Virus record (IMG/VR): IMGVR_UViG_3300009155_002377
Coordinates: 1 to 33,169 of that record
DNA: 33,169 nucleotides
From: a virus
Strand: one strand, 5' to 3'
This document shows positions 1-8,436 of this stretch, in pieces (the first letter of the stretch is position 1; every line of letters begins with the position of its first letter). A program made the translations under genes and the position numbers. The notes below the pieces were generated by a model. The model saw only the letters and a program-made list of their open reading frames with translations. It did no database searches and was not told where the DNA came from.

Positions 1-3000
1 AGTGGCTAAGATTGAGTTTGGTCGATCATAAACACTGCTTAGGATAGAATAGAAACCACTCAAACTATTTCTCGACACATTTGACAAATCTGGTATTAGT
101 GTCTGACAATTGTTTATTGTTATAACTGATCCAGCACTTTGCGTTATGGCATAGGAAGTATTGGTAGCAGAGTAAATCAGCGTGTCAGAAAGTTGTAGCG
201 TTCCTAGTGTCAGTGTCACCGGACCCATACTAATAACTGCTTTGGCTAAAACTCCAGCGGCCGCATTGTTCACTGTAAGTGTAAAATAATTACCACCACT
301 TAGTATTGTTGTGCCGCCACCAGTGATGCTCATTGTGGATGAAGATAAATCACACCCTCTAAAATTTGTATATGCTGTTGATGTTTTTGTAGTTGCTGTT
401 GTTACTGTACAACCAATAATATCAATCGAACCTCCTGCTGATGATCCTGAAATAACAAGATTGGTCATCTTTAAACCATCAATGGTACATCCTGTTGTAA
501 GAGTCAATGTACCACTCAGTGTTGTACTTTTACCCACCAACTCGTGTGTGGTTAAAACAGTGTACTGAGTATCAATTGTTACATCTTCTGTATAACTGCC
601 CGGATGTAAGATAATTGTCTTTCTTTGGCCAGCACCTGTTGTTTCAAATGCCGCGGCTAAGAGTACCTTGGCACGAGCAATGGTTTTAACTGGATCACCA
701 ATGGTTCCGTTGCCAGTGTCATCAACCGCAACAGGACTAACGTGTATTTCCGAACTGTATCCTGTGATGTATATGCTTGCCGCATCTATATAGTTACTAT
801 AGGTGACAACGTTGGTTGACGGATTATACTGTAAAATTCTTTTAGTTGCATAAGCACTAGTAGCACCACTTTGAGCATAAACGCCGGGAAAGGCTGTGGC
901 TTGATTAGTGCCATCTGGGAATGTTAGATTGCCATCTTCACCAAACTGCCATCTACGCAGTGTTGAATCTGCCAAGTTGATGTCAATGTTGATGTTGCCG
1001 TTGCTCTTGATATCACCTGGTAGTGTTAGGCTACCATCTGTACCAAACTGCCATAGTTTACCACTGGTGGCAGTTCCTGTTTCAATCTGAAACTCTTTGT
1101 CAACAGCAGCAGTAAAGTTAACTGTGCCAACACCTCTCGGTGCCCCTAGCGTAAGTCCTGTTGGAAATGTGGTGTTGCCAGTTGATCCAAATGTCCAGTC
1201 ATACGCACCATTATTAATCTTACCTACACTAGGTAATGTCAATATACCATCTTCACCGAACTGCCATCTGCGCAGAGTTGAATCTCCGAGGTTGATGTCA
1301 ATGTTGATGTTGCTGTCGCTGCGGATATCACCTGGGAGTGTTAGACTGCCATCTGTGCCAAAGTTCCAAGACTGACCGTACGCTGAAGAAAGTGAAACTG
1401 CCTTAGTACTAGCGTTATAACTATCACGAATAAGAGTTAGAACAGCTCTTAATTGAGCATAGAATGATGACGTCATTGGTGGCTGAATAATCAATGTTGC
1501 ACCAGGAGTACTTTGTAAGGTCCAAGCATTTAGCAAGAAGTCAATATAGCCTTGAGCAGTGGCGCCAGTTGGATACCAGTTGACCATTGGGTAATATTGA
1601 ACAAGTGCCTGACCGTTAGCAATCCTACTTGCAATCTCTCCGCCGCGAATACTTTCCCATACAGCCAATGCTGCGTCATAGGCAGTGGTACTTTGTCGTA
1701 GTTCACCATTGTTTGATAGTATAATTGGTCCTGCTACAGTTAAACTGCCATCAGATCCAAGGCTAACAGTTTTTGCGCCGTTGACCAAACTGCTTACACT
1801 GCCAAGCCAGGCTGTGGTTTGTACTGTGTTGTTGGGGAATGTCAAGCTACCATTTTTATCAAACTGCCAAGTGCGTAATGTTGTTCCATCATCTGTTCTT
1901 ACGAACACTCTGCCATTCTCTCCGTCAGCAACAACTGCCGCTGTTAGATCGTTTCGAACTTCTACAGATAATCCTTGATCAGATAACCCTTGATAGACGG
2001 TTGTGCCTACACTGACCAATTGGAGATTATTGTTTTTGGTGATTACACCTGGAACTCTCAAGGCGCCAGTGTTCTCAAAACTGAATGTGTTGGCGCCTGC
2101 CACAATGTCAATGTTGCGTTGCAGTTCTTTGTATGCTAGGTAAAGATCGCTTGCGGTCTTGGCTGTGGGAGCCATAGCCCCTAACGGTGGTAATTGTCCG
2201 CCAGTTGGCTGATAACCCACCACTAATGGATATGCTGTGTAGCTGGGCATGCCTGCCCACGGTCTTGTTCTCGGAGCATTTGTTATTGCATCTTCAGTAC
2301 GTATATCTATCCACGTCTGCTCAGCCCCCAACCAAGTTTCTAGAGCAGTTTGTATTGTGGCTGTATCTGTGCTGGCACCAGCTCGATAGATTTTAGCTGA
2401 GACAATTTGATTCACATTGGTCAGTGTAGCTGACTGTGCTGGTAGCGTCAATGTGCCATCCGAGCTAAGGCTCACTGTCTTTGTACCGTTGACCAAACTA
2501 CTTACACTGCCAGTCCATGCTGTGGTCTGTACCGTGGCATTGGGGAATGTCAAGCTACCATCTGTGCCAAGACTCCACTGTTTAACACCATCAGAAGTTT
2601 GTGTTTCAATTTGCAACACTTTGTTAAGATCAGCGGTTATAGTAGAGTAAGGCGTGCCATTTTTCCGAAAGGTGAGTCCTGACGGCAATGTTAAGACGCC
2701 ACTAGAACTAAGGCTCACAGTTTGTGTGCTGTTGACTAAACTGCTAAAACTGGTAGGGATAGTTGGCTTGCCAGTTAGGTCAGCATAGGCACCTGTGGTA
2801 GCCACAGCGGTTAATGCGGGTTTACCTGACAAGTCAGCATAACTACTTGTTATTAAACTGCCGTTGACCAATAGATTACCTGCACCGTTTACAGATAATG
2901 CTGTGCCACCCAAGAAAATTGTGTTGTTGCTCACATACAGGCTGCGCCAAGGTCTAGCAGATGAGCCTAGATCACCACCAAGAGCCACACTGGGCAAAAC

Positions 3001-3249
3001 GTCTCCACCCACTGACAGGTTGCTGGTAATAGTAGTTGCCTGATCAATCACAATAGCTGAACTATCAGTAGTAGTCATTATACTGCCGTTGAATTCAAAC
3101 GCACCGAGATTTAAATTAACGTCTGCATTTATTCCCAATGCAGTGTACAGTTCAGTAAAGTTTTCATTGATTTTTGTAAATGCACCTCGTAAACTGTCGC
3201 CCTGTTCGTCGTTGGGTGTTGCACCAGTATTGATTGTCTGTTTAGTCAT
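1..3249 (-). CDS. Long tail-fibre-like virion protein (C-terminus beyond window)
   Basis: An open frame runs from ATG at 3249 to the window edge (at least 1083 codons) with no stop. The N-terminus (MTKQTINTGATPNDEQGDSL) is followed by a segment of the 'AFTKINENFTELY' type common in phage fibre proteins. The middle carries many degenerate copies of WQFGxDGxLTxP alternating with 'SLVNGTKTVSLSSDG' blocks, a pattern known from tail-fibre-like proteins of marine T4-like phages. The distal part (about nt 1-720) has a 'KTIARAKVLLAAAFETTG...IILHPGSYTEDV' segment typical of a right-handed beta-helix. It overlaps the upstream gene by 8 bp. The role in host adsorption is inferred from family resemblance; all plus-strand ORFs here are shadows. 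Confidence 0.85.
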   Translation of the reverse strand, partial: MTKQTINTGATPNDEQGDSLRGAFTKINENFTELYTALGINADVNLNLGAFEFNGSIMTTTDSSAIVIDQATTITSNLSVGGDVLPSVALGGDLGSSARPWRSLYVSNNTIFLGGTALSVNGAGNLLVNGSLITSSYADLSGKPALTAVATTGAYADLTGKPTIPTSFSSLVNSTQTVSLSSSGVLTLPSGLTFRKNGTPYSTITADLNKVLQIETQTSDGVKQWSLGTDGSLTFPNATVQTTAWTGSVSSLVNGTKTVSLSSDGTLTLPAQSATLTNVNQIVSAKIYRAGASTDTATIQTALETWLGAEQTWIDIRTEDAITNAPRTRPWAGMPSYTAYPLVVGYQPTGGQLPPLGAMAPTAKTASDLYLAYKELQRNIDIVAGANTFSFENTGALRVPGVITKNNNLQLVSVGTTVYQGLSDQGLSVEVRNDLTAAVVADGENGRVFVRTDDGTTLRTWQFDKNGSLTFPNNTVQTTAWLGSVSSLVNGAKTVSLGSDGSLTVAGPIILSNNGELRQSTTAYDAALAVWESIRGGEIASRIANGQALVQYYPMVNWYPTGATAQGYIDFLLNAWTLQSTPGATLIIQPPMTSSFYAQLRAVLTLIRDSYNASTKAVSLSSAYGQSWNFGTDGSLTLPGDIRSDSNINIDINLGDSTLRRWQFGEDGILTLPSVGKINNGAYDWTFGSTGNTTFPTGLTLGAPRGVGTVNFTAAVDKEFQIETGTATSGKLWQFGTDGSLTLPGDIKSNGNINIDINLADSTLRRWQFGEDGNLTFPDGTNQATAFPGVYAQSGATSAYATKRILQYNPSTNVVTYSNYIDAASIYITGYSSEIHVSPVAVDDTGNGTIGDPVKTIARAKVLLAAAFETTGAGQRKTIILHPGSYTEDVTIDTQYTVLTTHELVGKSTTLSGTLTLTTGCTIDGLKMTNLVISGSSAGGSIDIIGCTVTTATTKTSTAYTNFRGCDLSSSTMSITGGGTTILSGGNYFTLTVNNAAAGVLAKAVISMGPVTLTLGTLQLSDTLIYSATNTSYAITQSAGSVITINNCQTLIPDLSNVSRNSLSGFYSILSSVYDRPNSILAT
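900..2620 (-). repeat. Degenerate in-gene repeats encoding WQFGxDGxLTxP
   Basis: On the plus strand the repeats read as recurring variants of 'GGTAGTGTTAGGCTACCATC...CCAAACTGCCA', for example near 916-956, 1018-1056, 1237-1273, 1333-1370, 1838-1873, 2440-2470 and 2545-2580. Each encodes a short beta-rich unit. This suggests the shaft grew by duplication and may vary in copy number by recombination. Confidence 0.75.
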
Positions 3250-3478
3250 TGTTGTTCATTCCACTAAGTTTGCGTATTCTTTCTAACTCCGAATCGTCGC
3301 CCTGTTTGCTCATAAAGCGGACGATTTCGTTGTATTTGTCCATGCCGACAACACCATGTTGACTGAGTTTCGTTACAATTTCTGCAACATCGTGGATGTC
3401 AGCATCGTCTTTGATTTCTTCGCGGGCCAGTTCTAGCAGGCGAATAAAAAGGGGCACGTCCAGTTTGATTATATCCAT
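3242..3478 (-). CDS. Small acidic protein of unknown function upstream of fibre gene
   Basis: About 78 aa, starting MDIIKLDVPLFIRLLELAREE and ending KLSGMNNND. It is mostly helical and charged, with no recognised domain. Two in-frame ATGs exist (3484 and 3478). The downstream one is preferred because a late-promoter-like octamer GATAAATA sits at 3486-3493, leaving only 1 nt before the first ATG but 7 nt before the second. Its stop overlaps the start of the fibre gene by 8 bp, so the two are probably translationally coupled. In cyanophages small genes in this position accompany virion proteins; here that is only inference. Confidence 0.75.
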   Translation of the reverse strand: MDIIKLDVPLFIRLLELAREEIKDDADIHDVAEIVTKLSQHGVVGMDKYNEIVRFMSKQGDDSELERIRKLSGMNNND

Positions 3479-3485
3479 AGTCATA

Positions 3486-3493
3486 TATTTATC
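3486..3493 (-). promoter_or_regulatory. T4-type late promoter octamer GATAAATA
   Basis: The minus strand reads GATAAATA seven bases before the preferred ATG of the small gene ahead of the tail-fibre gene. It matches the NATAAATA late consensus known from T4-like cyanophages. It is back to back with a plus-strand octamer at 3495-3502. Confidence 0.5.
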
Positions 3494-3494
3494 G

Positions 3495-3502
3495 GTTAAA
3501 TA
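3495..3502 (+). promoter_or_regulatory. Late-promoter-like octamer GTTAAATA before ALAS
   Basis: GTTAAATA lies 8 nt before the ALAS ATG at 3511. It departs from TATAAATA at two positions. No TTGACA/TATAAT pair is visible in the gap, so late expression is possible but unproven. Confidence 0.35.
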
Positions 3503-3510
3503 ACATTACT

Positions 3511-4713
3511 ATGATAGACAAAAAACCATTTAACACCCTACTTAAAACACTCAAAGACAACGGCAAATATCGTGTTTTTAACGATATCCTACGAGAAAGC
3601 GGCAAGTTTCCAGAAGCTATTTGGTACGGCCCGTACAATATTAAAAACATTGTAAACTGGTGTTCAAACGACTATTTGGGCATGGGGCAGCACAAGGTTG
3701 TGCTAGATGCCATGCATACAGCCCTAGACATGACAGGCGCAGGATCTGGTGGTACTCGCAATATCGGTGGCACCAGTCACTATCATGTGGCCCTAGAACA
3801 TGAACTTGCAACCCTACATAACAAAGCCAAAGCCCTGTTATTTTCATCAGCTTATGTAGCTAACGAATGGACGCTTATCGCTCTGAGCAAGATCATTCCA
3901 AACATACATTTTGTCAGCGACAGCGAAAATCACAACAGTCTTGTTGTAGGCATGATCCACAGCAAAGCACCCAAAACAATATTTGAACATAACAATCTAC
4001 AACAACTAGAAGATGCTCTTGCCGCAGTAAGATTAACAGGCAATGTTCCTTGCGTTGTGTTTGAATCAGTCTACTCAATGGATGGCGATGTAGGGCATAT
4101 CAAAGAGATTTGTGACCTGGCCGATAAGTATGATGCCATTACATATATCGATGAAGTACATGCGGTAGGACTCTATGGTCCCCACGGTGGTGGGAAGGTC
4201 GAAGAGCTTGGGCTACAATCCCGTATTGACATAGTCAATGGTACATTAGGGAAAGCCTATGGAGTCCAAGGTGGCTATATTGCTGCCGATGTTGAGGTCA
4301 TCGATGCCATCCGTTCAGTAGCTGCGGGTTTTATATTCACCACAAGCATGAGTCCAGTTAGTTGTGCAGGCGCACTTGCGGCCGTCAAGTATCTTAAAGA
4401 TCATAATGAAGTGCGTGACAAGCACCAAGAACGTGCTCGTAAGCTCAAGCATAGATTAACTGTTGCAGGACTACCTGTTATGGAATGTTCAACAACACAC
4501 ATTGTACCTATTCTAGTTGGTGAAGCTAAGAAATGTAAAGCTATCAGCGATGAACTGTTGAATGAACATAACATTTACATTCAACCTATCAATTCACCTA
4601 CTGTTGCTGTGGGAACAGAACGATTGCGACTAGCACCTACTCCGTTTCACGATGATGGAATGATTGAAGATTTGATCTCTGCTCTGACTGCTACGTTTAG
4701 TAAGTTTGATTAG
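3511..4713 (+). CDS. hemA: 5-aminolevulinate synthase (viral ALAS)
   Basis: Full-length 400-aa PLP enzyme of the alpha-oxoamine synthase family, condensing glycine and succinyl-CoA to 5-aminolevulinate (Shemin pathway). ALAS signatures are intact: [17 protein letters not shown] (77-92), DSENHNS (137-143), [10 protein letters not shown] (184-193), [12 protein letters not shown] (212-223, PLP-contacting D214 and H217), the Schiff-base lysine K248 in NGTLGKAYG, and [15 protein letters not shown] near the C-terminus. These favour ALAS over 2-amino-3-ketobutyrate CoA ligase. It is the only plus-strand gene between two minus-strand blocks, and its 3' end overlaps hldD tail-to-tail by 17 bp. Viral ALAS has been reported from aquatic phage metagenomes. 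The likely role is boosting host heme or other tetrapyrrole supply during infection. Confidence 0.93.
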   Translation: MIDKKPFNTLLKTLKDNGKYRVFNDILRESGKFPEAIWYGPYNIKNIVNWCSNDYLGMGQHKVVLDAMHTALDMTGAGSGGTRNIGGTSHYHVALEHELATLHNKAKALLFSSAYVANEWTLIALSKIIPNIHFVSDSENHNSLVVGMIHSKAPKTIFEHNNLQQLEDALAAVRLTGNVPCVVFESVYSMDGDVGHIKEICDLADKYDAITYIDEVHAVGLYGPHGGGKVEELGLQSRIDIVNGTLGKAYGVQGGYIAADVEVIDAIRSVAAGFIFTTSMSPVSCAGALAAVKYLKDHNEVRDKHQERARKLKHRLTVAGLPVMECSTTHIVPILVGEAKKCKAISDELLNEHNIYIQPINSPTVAVGTERLRLAPTPFHDDGMIEDLISALTATFSKFD

Positions 4714-5563
4714 TCTTTAGATACTTGACATATTCTTTAATACCCTGCCAAGGTTCAAACAGTTGAGTGGTATCAAAGCCGGCTGCTGATAAACTTGCGG
4801 TATCTGCTCGGGTATCTAATTGATACTGTGCTTTTAAATCCTCTGGCATAGGGATGTACTCTTTAGTTCCGCTGCCAAACTCGTTGATTACACAATTGGC
4901 AATGATTTCAAATGACACACTTTCTCCTGTGCCTACATCATATATTCCCGGATGATAGTTGTTGACAAAGTGATGTATTACTCGAGCAACATCTTCAACC
5001 CAAATAAAATCTCTACGATAACCATTGCTGTTTTCAAATACCTTAAGGGTATTATTTTCTTTTAACTGTTGGTACCAATGATACACTGTACTGGCCATTC
5101 GCCCTTTGTGGTATTCATTCGGCCCATACACATTGAACAATCTAAGAACAACTCCTTGTATTTCACTTTCACTAACCTGTTTGCTGAATGCATAATGATT
5201 TAACGGACCATTGCCGTTACCATAAACTGCTGCGCTGGAAGTAAAGATAAAAGGAATATTATTGTCTGTACAGAATTGATTCCAACGTCGAGTAGAAAGC
5301 ACGTTGGTTTTATACAGGCTTGCCCAATCAGTAGTAAGTGTGCTTGAGTCTGCACCTATATGTATTACGCAGGTAAGGTCTTTAGGATCTTGGAATATCT
5401 CTTCTGTTGAGTGTAAAGAAATATATTGTTTACCAACGAGATTTTTATACTGTGAGCCTGTGGGCAAATCATCAAACAATACTATATCGTCAATACCTTG
5501 ACTGTTTAAATATCCTAATACCACGCTGCCGATAAAGCCGCCTGCGCCTGTTAAAGCAATCAT
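4697..5563 (-). CDS. hldD: ADP-L-glycero-D-manno-heptose 6-epimerase-like SDR
   Basis: A 288-aa extended short-chain dehydrogenase. The Rossmann motif GAGGFIG is at residues 6-12, followed by a DDL at the end of beta2 and a segment ([21 protein letters not shown]) closely resembling HldD. Catalytic residues are S109/S110 and Y124-xxx-K128 (YAFSK). HldD interconverts the D,D- and L,D- forms of ADP-manno-heptose, the last step before LPS inner-core assembly. It is the last gene of the operon; its start overlaps the stop of the kinase gene by 4 bp. It is slightly shorter than the bacterial enzyme (about 310 aa). Another NDP-sugar epimerase is possible, but the neighbours support HldD. Confidence 0.85.
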   Translation of the reverse strand: MIALTGAGGFIGSVVLGYLNSQGIDDIVLFDDLPTGSQYKNLVGKQYISLHSTEEIFQDPKDLTCVIHIGADSSTLTTDWASLYKTNVLSTRRWNQFCTDNNIPFIFTSSAAVYGNGNGPLNHYAFSKQVSESEIQGVVLRLFNVYGPNEYHKGRMASTVYHWYQQLKENNTLKVFENSNGYRRDFIWVEDVARVIHHFVNNYHPGIYDVGTGESVSFEIIANCVINEFGSGTKEYIPMPEDLKAQYQLDTRADTASLSAAGFDTTQLFEPWQGIKEYVKYLKTNQTY

Positions 5564-6324
5564 CCCATTTCCTCTAAGGTAGGAGCATACACTCCTAGGT
5601 GTTGTACAGTTACCGAGCTTGCCTGTATGGCAAACTGTATAGACTGTTCCATATCGCCACTAGTGTTCAAGTGCTGAAAGCACAAGGCAGCAAGGAATGT
5701 ATCACCAGCACCGCATACATCTGCAACTTCTACAGGTTTAGCTGGAAACTTTTTGTCCTTCCACGTTGCACCCTTGTCTCCGTGTGTAACAATAACATCA
5801 GTGTACTCGCTTGGAAAGCTGGTTAACCTACTGTACTCCTGTGCATTGATTTTAATGATACAGGTTTCTAATTGTAGCATGTCAGTTTTCTTTGTATCAA
5901 CAAAGATAGGTCCTATGAACTCTTCTGTCAGTATGCGAATCAAATCGTAGTTGACATAACCCTTATCGTAGTCGCTGATCACAATAGCATCAAAGTCATT
6001 AAGATCGTGTTCGATGTCTGGAAATAACAATGGCTGGCTTCTGTTATCATTGTCGATCCTAACTATCTGTTGTTTGCTACGGATATCAATTAGTCTTGTC
6101 TTAACGCTGGTTGTTCCACAAAGGTAAGCAACACTGCATCCTAGTTCTTCTAGGTTGGCTTTTACATTTCGAGCCATGCCTCCACGCTCATGACGATGAC
6201 TGTATTTGAATACCGGTACAGGAGCCTCTGGACTGATGCGATCGACTGTACCGTATTGGTACACATCCATGCAATCATCCCCTATCAATAATATCTTGAA
6301 TTGTTTTTGTTGTTGAGTATTCAT
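5560..6324 (-). CDS. D-beta-D-heptose 7-phosphate kinase domain (HldE N-terminal type)
   Basis: A PfkB/ribokinase-family protein of about 254 aa. 'ILLIGDDCMDVYQYG' and 'RISPEAPVPVFK' match the HldE kinase N-terminus, GGMARNV (48-54) the sugar-binding loop, and VCGAGDTF (203-210) the catalytic GAGD with base D208. HldE kinase makes heptose 1,7-bisphosphate from heptose 7-phosphate. The ATG at 6324 is preferred over the longer frame from 6366 because homology begins right after it; even so the gene overlaps the nucleotidyltransferase gene by about 50 bp out of frame. It is shorter than the bacterial kinase domain (about 320 aa), with sequence missing between the sugar-binding loop and the DNDN segment. 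It probably acts with the next two genes. Confidence 0.85.
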   Translation of the reverse strand: MNTQQQKQFKILLIGDDCMDVYQYGTVDRISPEAPVPVFKYSHRHERGGMARNVKANLEELGCSVAYLCGTTSVKTRLIDIRSKQQIVRIDNDNRSQPLLFPDIEHDLNDFDAIVISDYDKGYVNYDLIRILTEEFIGPIFVDTKKTDMLQLETCIIKINAQEYSRLTSFPSEYTDVIVTHGDKGATWKDKKFPAKPVEVADVCGAGDTFLAALCFQHLNTSGDMEQSIQFAIQASSVTVQHLGVYAPTLEEMG

Positions 6325-6676
6325 ATAGTCTTTCAAAAAAATTAATTTCGATACAGAACTCAGCACCTACTATGGGCTTGTTTCTATAGTCGCTGCCTTT
6401 GACCATGATGTTTGGCTTGTATTCGCATAACTGATCTTCTAGTTCTATATCGCTGTTAAAAATCCAAACATCGTCAACTGCTTTGAGATTCTTTAACAGC
6501 AACATTCTTTCCCATTGATTATTGATGGGCCTATCCTGTCCTTTTTTATAGCTGACCAGTGCATCACTATCTATACAGACCAATAGATAATCCCCTAAAC
6601 CTTTTGCATAGTTTAGTAATTCTATATGTCCTCTGTGTAGTATATCAAAGGTACCGTTGACTACAATTCGTTTCAT
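6275..6676 (-). CDS. Heptose 1-phosphate adenylyltransferase domain (HldE C-terminal type)
   Basis: A 133-aa cytidylyltransferase-like nucleotidyltransferase. It has the GTFDILHRGH signature (8-17, the HxGH being H14 and H17), KGQDRPINNQWERM and IMVKGSDYR, all characteristic of the HldE C-terminal domain that makes ADP-heptose from heptose 1-phosphate and ATP. In E. coli this domain is fused C-terminal to the kinase; here it is a separate gene transcribed before the kinase, so the order is reversed. Its start overlaps the GmhB stop by 4 bp. A generic glycerol-3-phosphate cytidylyltransferase is less likely given the KGxDRPIN motif. Confidence 0.87.
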   Translation of the reverse strand: MKRIVVNGTFDILHRGHIELLNYAKGLGDYLLVCIDSDALVSYKKGQDRPINNQWERMLLLKNLKAVDDVWIFNSDIELEDQLCEYKPNIMVKGSDYRNKPIVGAEFCIEINFFERLYEYSTTKTIQDIIDRG

Positions 6677-7293
6677 GCTAGGGTGTCGACAAATGCTGCC
6701 AAGTCATCAAATATAATAGTCCTACGTTTAAGTTCACGATAGGTCCACTTGTTCAATTCTTTTTCGGTTTCTAATCCGTAGCCTGTACGCACCAATACGG
6801 GTTTGGCTCCTGCATTTACAGCGGCTTTGAGATCTTTGATCTTGTCACCCACATAGTAACCTTCTTTAAACTTGATATCTTTATGTTCTTTTTCACAGCG
6901 TTTGAACATGCCTGTATTGGGTTTGGCAAACGGATCTCGCTTGTCACTGCTGGCTGAATAGTATAGAGCATCAATGGACAAACAGCCTACCTGTCCTAAC
7001 AGTTCCATTAGACGCATGTTGGTATTGTCTACATCCTCTTGTGTGAACAGACCTTTTTCAATGCCGCCTTGATCTGTAATAATTACTATCTTGTAACCTT
7101 TACGTCTAAGGCTTGCCACAGCATCCATACTTCCGGGTATAGGATCTAGATCCTCTGGACGGAAACAATATGTTCCGAGGTCTCTATTCAAGACTCCGTC
7201 ACGATCTAAACCTACTACACATTTTGATCGTAGGTTTTCTGCTCCGCTATAAAAGACTCTAGGTGTTTGCGATTGGTTCTGTGGGGGCTGCAC
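6673..7293 (-). CDS. gmhB: HAD-IIIA phosphatase, heptose-1,7-bisphosphate 7-phosphatase-like
   Basis: A 206-aa protein with the HAD motif GLDRDGVLN (nucleophile D30, acid/base D32), the second motif ITDQGG and the GmhB-like QGGIEKG, then KPNTGMF and YYVGDKIKDLKAA (motif IV). GmhB removes the 7-phosphate of D-glycero-D-manno-heptose 1,7-bisphosphate. The paired Cys/His zinc site between HAD motifs II and III of bacterial GmhB is absent: that stretch reads YYSASSDKRDPFAKPNTG. The start appears to be GTG at 7293, overlapping the cupin gene by about 35 bp; no in-frame ATG precedes the catalytic motif. Context supports GmhB; a HisB-type or other HAD phosphatase is the alternative. Confidence 0.8.
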   Translation of the reverse strand: MQPPQNQSQTPRVFYSGAENLRSKCVVGLDRDGVLNRDLGTYCFRPEDLDPIPGSMDAVASLRRKGYKIVIITDQGGIEKGLFTQEDVDNTNMRLMELLGQVGCLSIDALYYSASSDKRDPFAKPNTGMFKRCEKEHKDIKFKEGYYVGDKIKDLKAAVNAGAKPVLVRTGYGLETEKELNKWTYRELKRRTIIFDDLAAFVDTLA

Positions 7294-7657
7294 TTTGACT
7301 ATCTCCTGGAATAATTCTATAATTGTCTTCTACTGAATCTGCTGTGCTAACTTCGAACACCATTGAATCGGGTTCTAATGCAATCAGCTGATGTGGCATC
7401 ATTGGAGGGTTCCTCCAAGTGTCACCTTCTTTGAGTATCTTCTCAACATAGGTAGCTGTGTTAGTATCGCAGTAAATTAACTTAAAACTTCCTGCGTTGA
7501 CAAACCACGTTTCATCTTTTTCTTTGTGGAAGTGCATACTAAACTTAGCGCCTGCTTTTTCAAATACCAAAATCTTTCCTGCGTAGTGGTCGTTGGTTGC
7601 CCATATGAGTTCATATCCCCAACCCTTGTCTACTTTTCCTTGTAATCGTTGTGTCAT
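7259..7657 (-). CDS. Cupin-domain protein (mannose-6-phosphate isomerase type II-like)
   Basis: A 132-aa single-domain cupin. Motif 1 is FSMHFHKEKDETWFVNAG, with HxH and a downstream E as metal ligands; motif 2 is PPMMPHQLIAL. 'DKGWGYELIWATNDHYAGKIL' resembles the cupin domain found next to nucleotide-sugar genes. It may be a sugar-phosphate isomerase or epimerase, which makes it a candidate to supply the missing entry step of the heptose pathway, but no sedoheptulose-7-phosphate isomerase (GmhA) fold is seen. It starts in a TAATG overlap with the SGNH gene upstream. Confidence 0.8.
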   Translation of the reverse strand: MTQRLQGKVDKGWGYELIWATNDHYAGKILVFEKAGAKFSMHFHKEKDETWFVNAGSFKLIYCDTNTATYVEKILKEGDTWRNPPMMPHQLIALEPDSMVFEVSTADSVEDNYRIIPGDSQSAAPTEPIANT

Positions 7658-8436
7658 TATAGTCCTTTTATACAGTTATAGCAATCCCAATTCATTTGAT
7701 CTATATACAATTGGCGTATGTCTTTGTAGTGTGTTGCCGTTTCTAATACTGTTTCTGCTTGCTCTGCCCACATCTTGTCTAACTCTATATTCAATTTATC
7801 CTTTAAGTAAAGGTCGACATACTGATAATGAGACATTGGCGTTGGGTGTTCATCTACTACAGATTTTGAAGTTACCAAACCTACTTTTTGTATTAGTTCT
7901 TTTTTTGGTAAGCCGCTGTTGTTAAACCAATCATACATTGGAGGAGCCCAATCTATGCTGTCGTATATTTCGAGATATGCACCAAGCTCGAGAAACTTGG
8001 CAATGTCTTGACGTAGATCGTCTGCACTTAGAAATATCCATTTACATCCCTGTTGTTCTAATAGACGTTGAGCAATTGAAATAAAGTTTGCTGTGTGCAT
8101 TACATAACTGTATTCATTCCAATACTGTTTGAGCCAAGCGTCTGAGCTTAGATACAATTTGCGGACATCACCTTTGGGTATCCATCCTTGATGTTCTGGA
8201 CTGTCTTTTTTGTGTAGATCAAATCTATGTGGTGTCGCCCATTGTACGATCACAACATCATCGGGCCCCGGGTCTTGATGTATCAGCAGTTCGTTTAATC
8301 GTTCTAACAATGCACGATTGCCAATGCCAGCGTGTCCCCAATTCTCAAACTCGTCGTAAGAACGTCCTAGGATATTTGCCCAGGTAGGCCAAAAATGTCT
8401 AGTAAGGCTAGACCCTAATGTATAAAGTTTTGCCAT
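7657..8436 (-). CDS. SGNH/GDSL hydrolase-like protein, copy 1
   Basis: 259 aa. Block I appears as LGSSLTRHFWPTW (Ser 9/10 as nucleophile candidate), block II as NWGHAGIGNRAL, block III as DDVVIVQWATPHR, and block V as DEHPTPMSHYQYV with the D-x-H dyad. The canonical block III Asn is replaced. The family removes or adds O-acyl groups on sugars and lipids; a role in surface polysaccharide acylation fits the heptose operon, but the substrate is unknown. It is paralogous to the next gene upstream, and TAATG overlaps couple it on both sides. Confidence 0.72.
   Translation of the reverse strand: MAKLYTLGSSLTRHFWPTWANILGRSYDEFENWGHAGIGNRALLERLNELLIHQDPGPDDVVIVQWATPHRFDLHKKDSPEHQGWIPKGDVRKLYLSSDAWLKQYWNEYSYVMHTANFISIAQRLLEQQGCKWIFLSADDLRQDIAKFLELGAYLEIYDSIDWAPPMYDWFNNSGLPKKELIQKVGLVTSKSVVDEHPTPMSHYQYVDLYLKDKLNIELDKMWAEQAETVLETATHYKDIRQLYIDQMNWDCYNCIKGL

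Noticed and set aside
311-3286. Plus-strand ORFs of 60-97 aa across the first 3.3 kb
   Set aside because: They lie opposite one continuous minus-strand frame with clear fibre motifs; their sequences (LPSVPNCH repeats) are the mirror of the WQFGxDG repeats.
3511-4713. Reading the gene as 2-amino-3-ketobutyrate CoA ligase or biotin synthase BioF
   Set aside because: [27 protein letters not shown] and [10 protein letters not shown] match ALAS better than either relative.
4697-4740. TTGACA near the ALAS/hldD 3' ends (ACTTGACATATTC)
   Set aside because: No -10 at a suitable distance and no plus-strand gene downstream.
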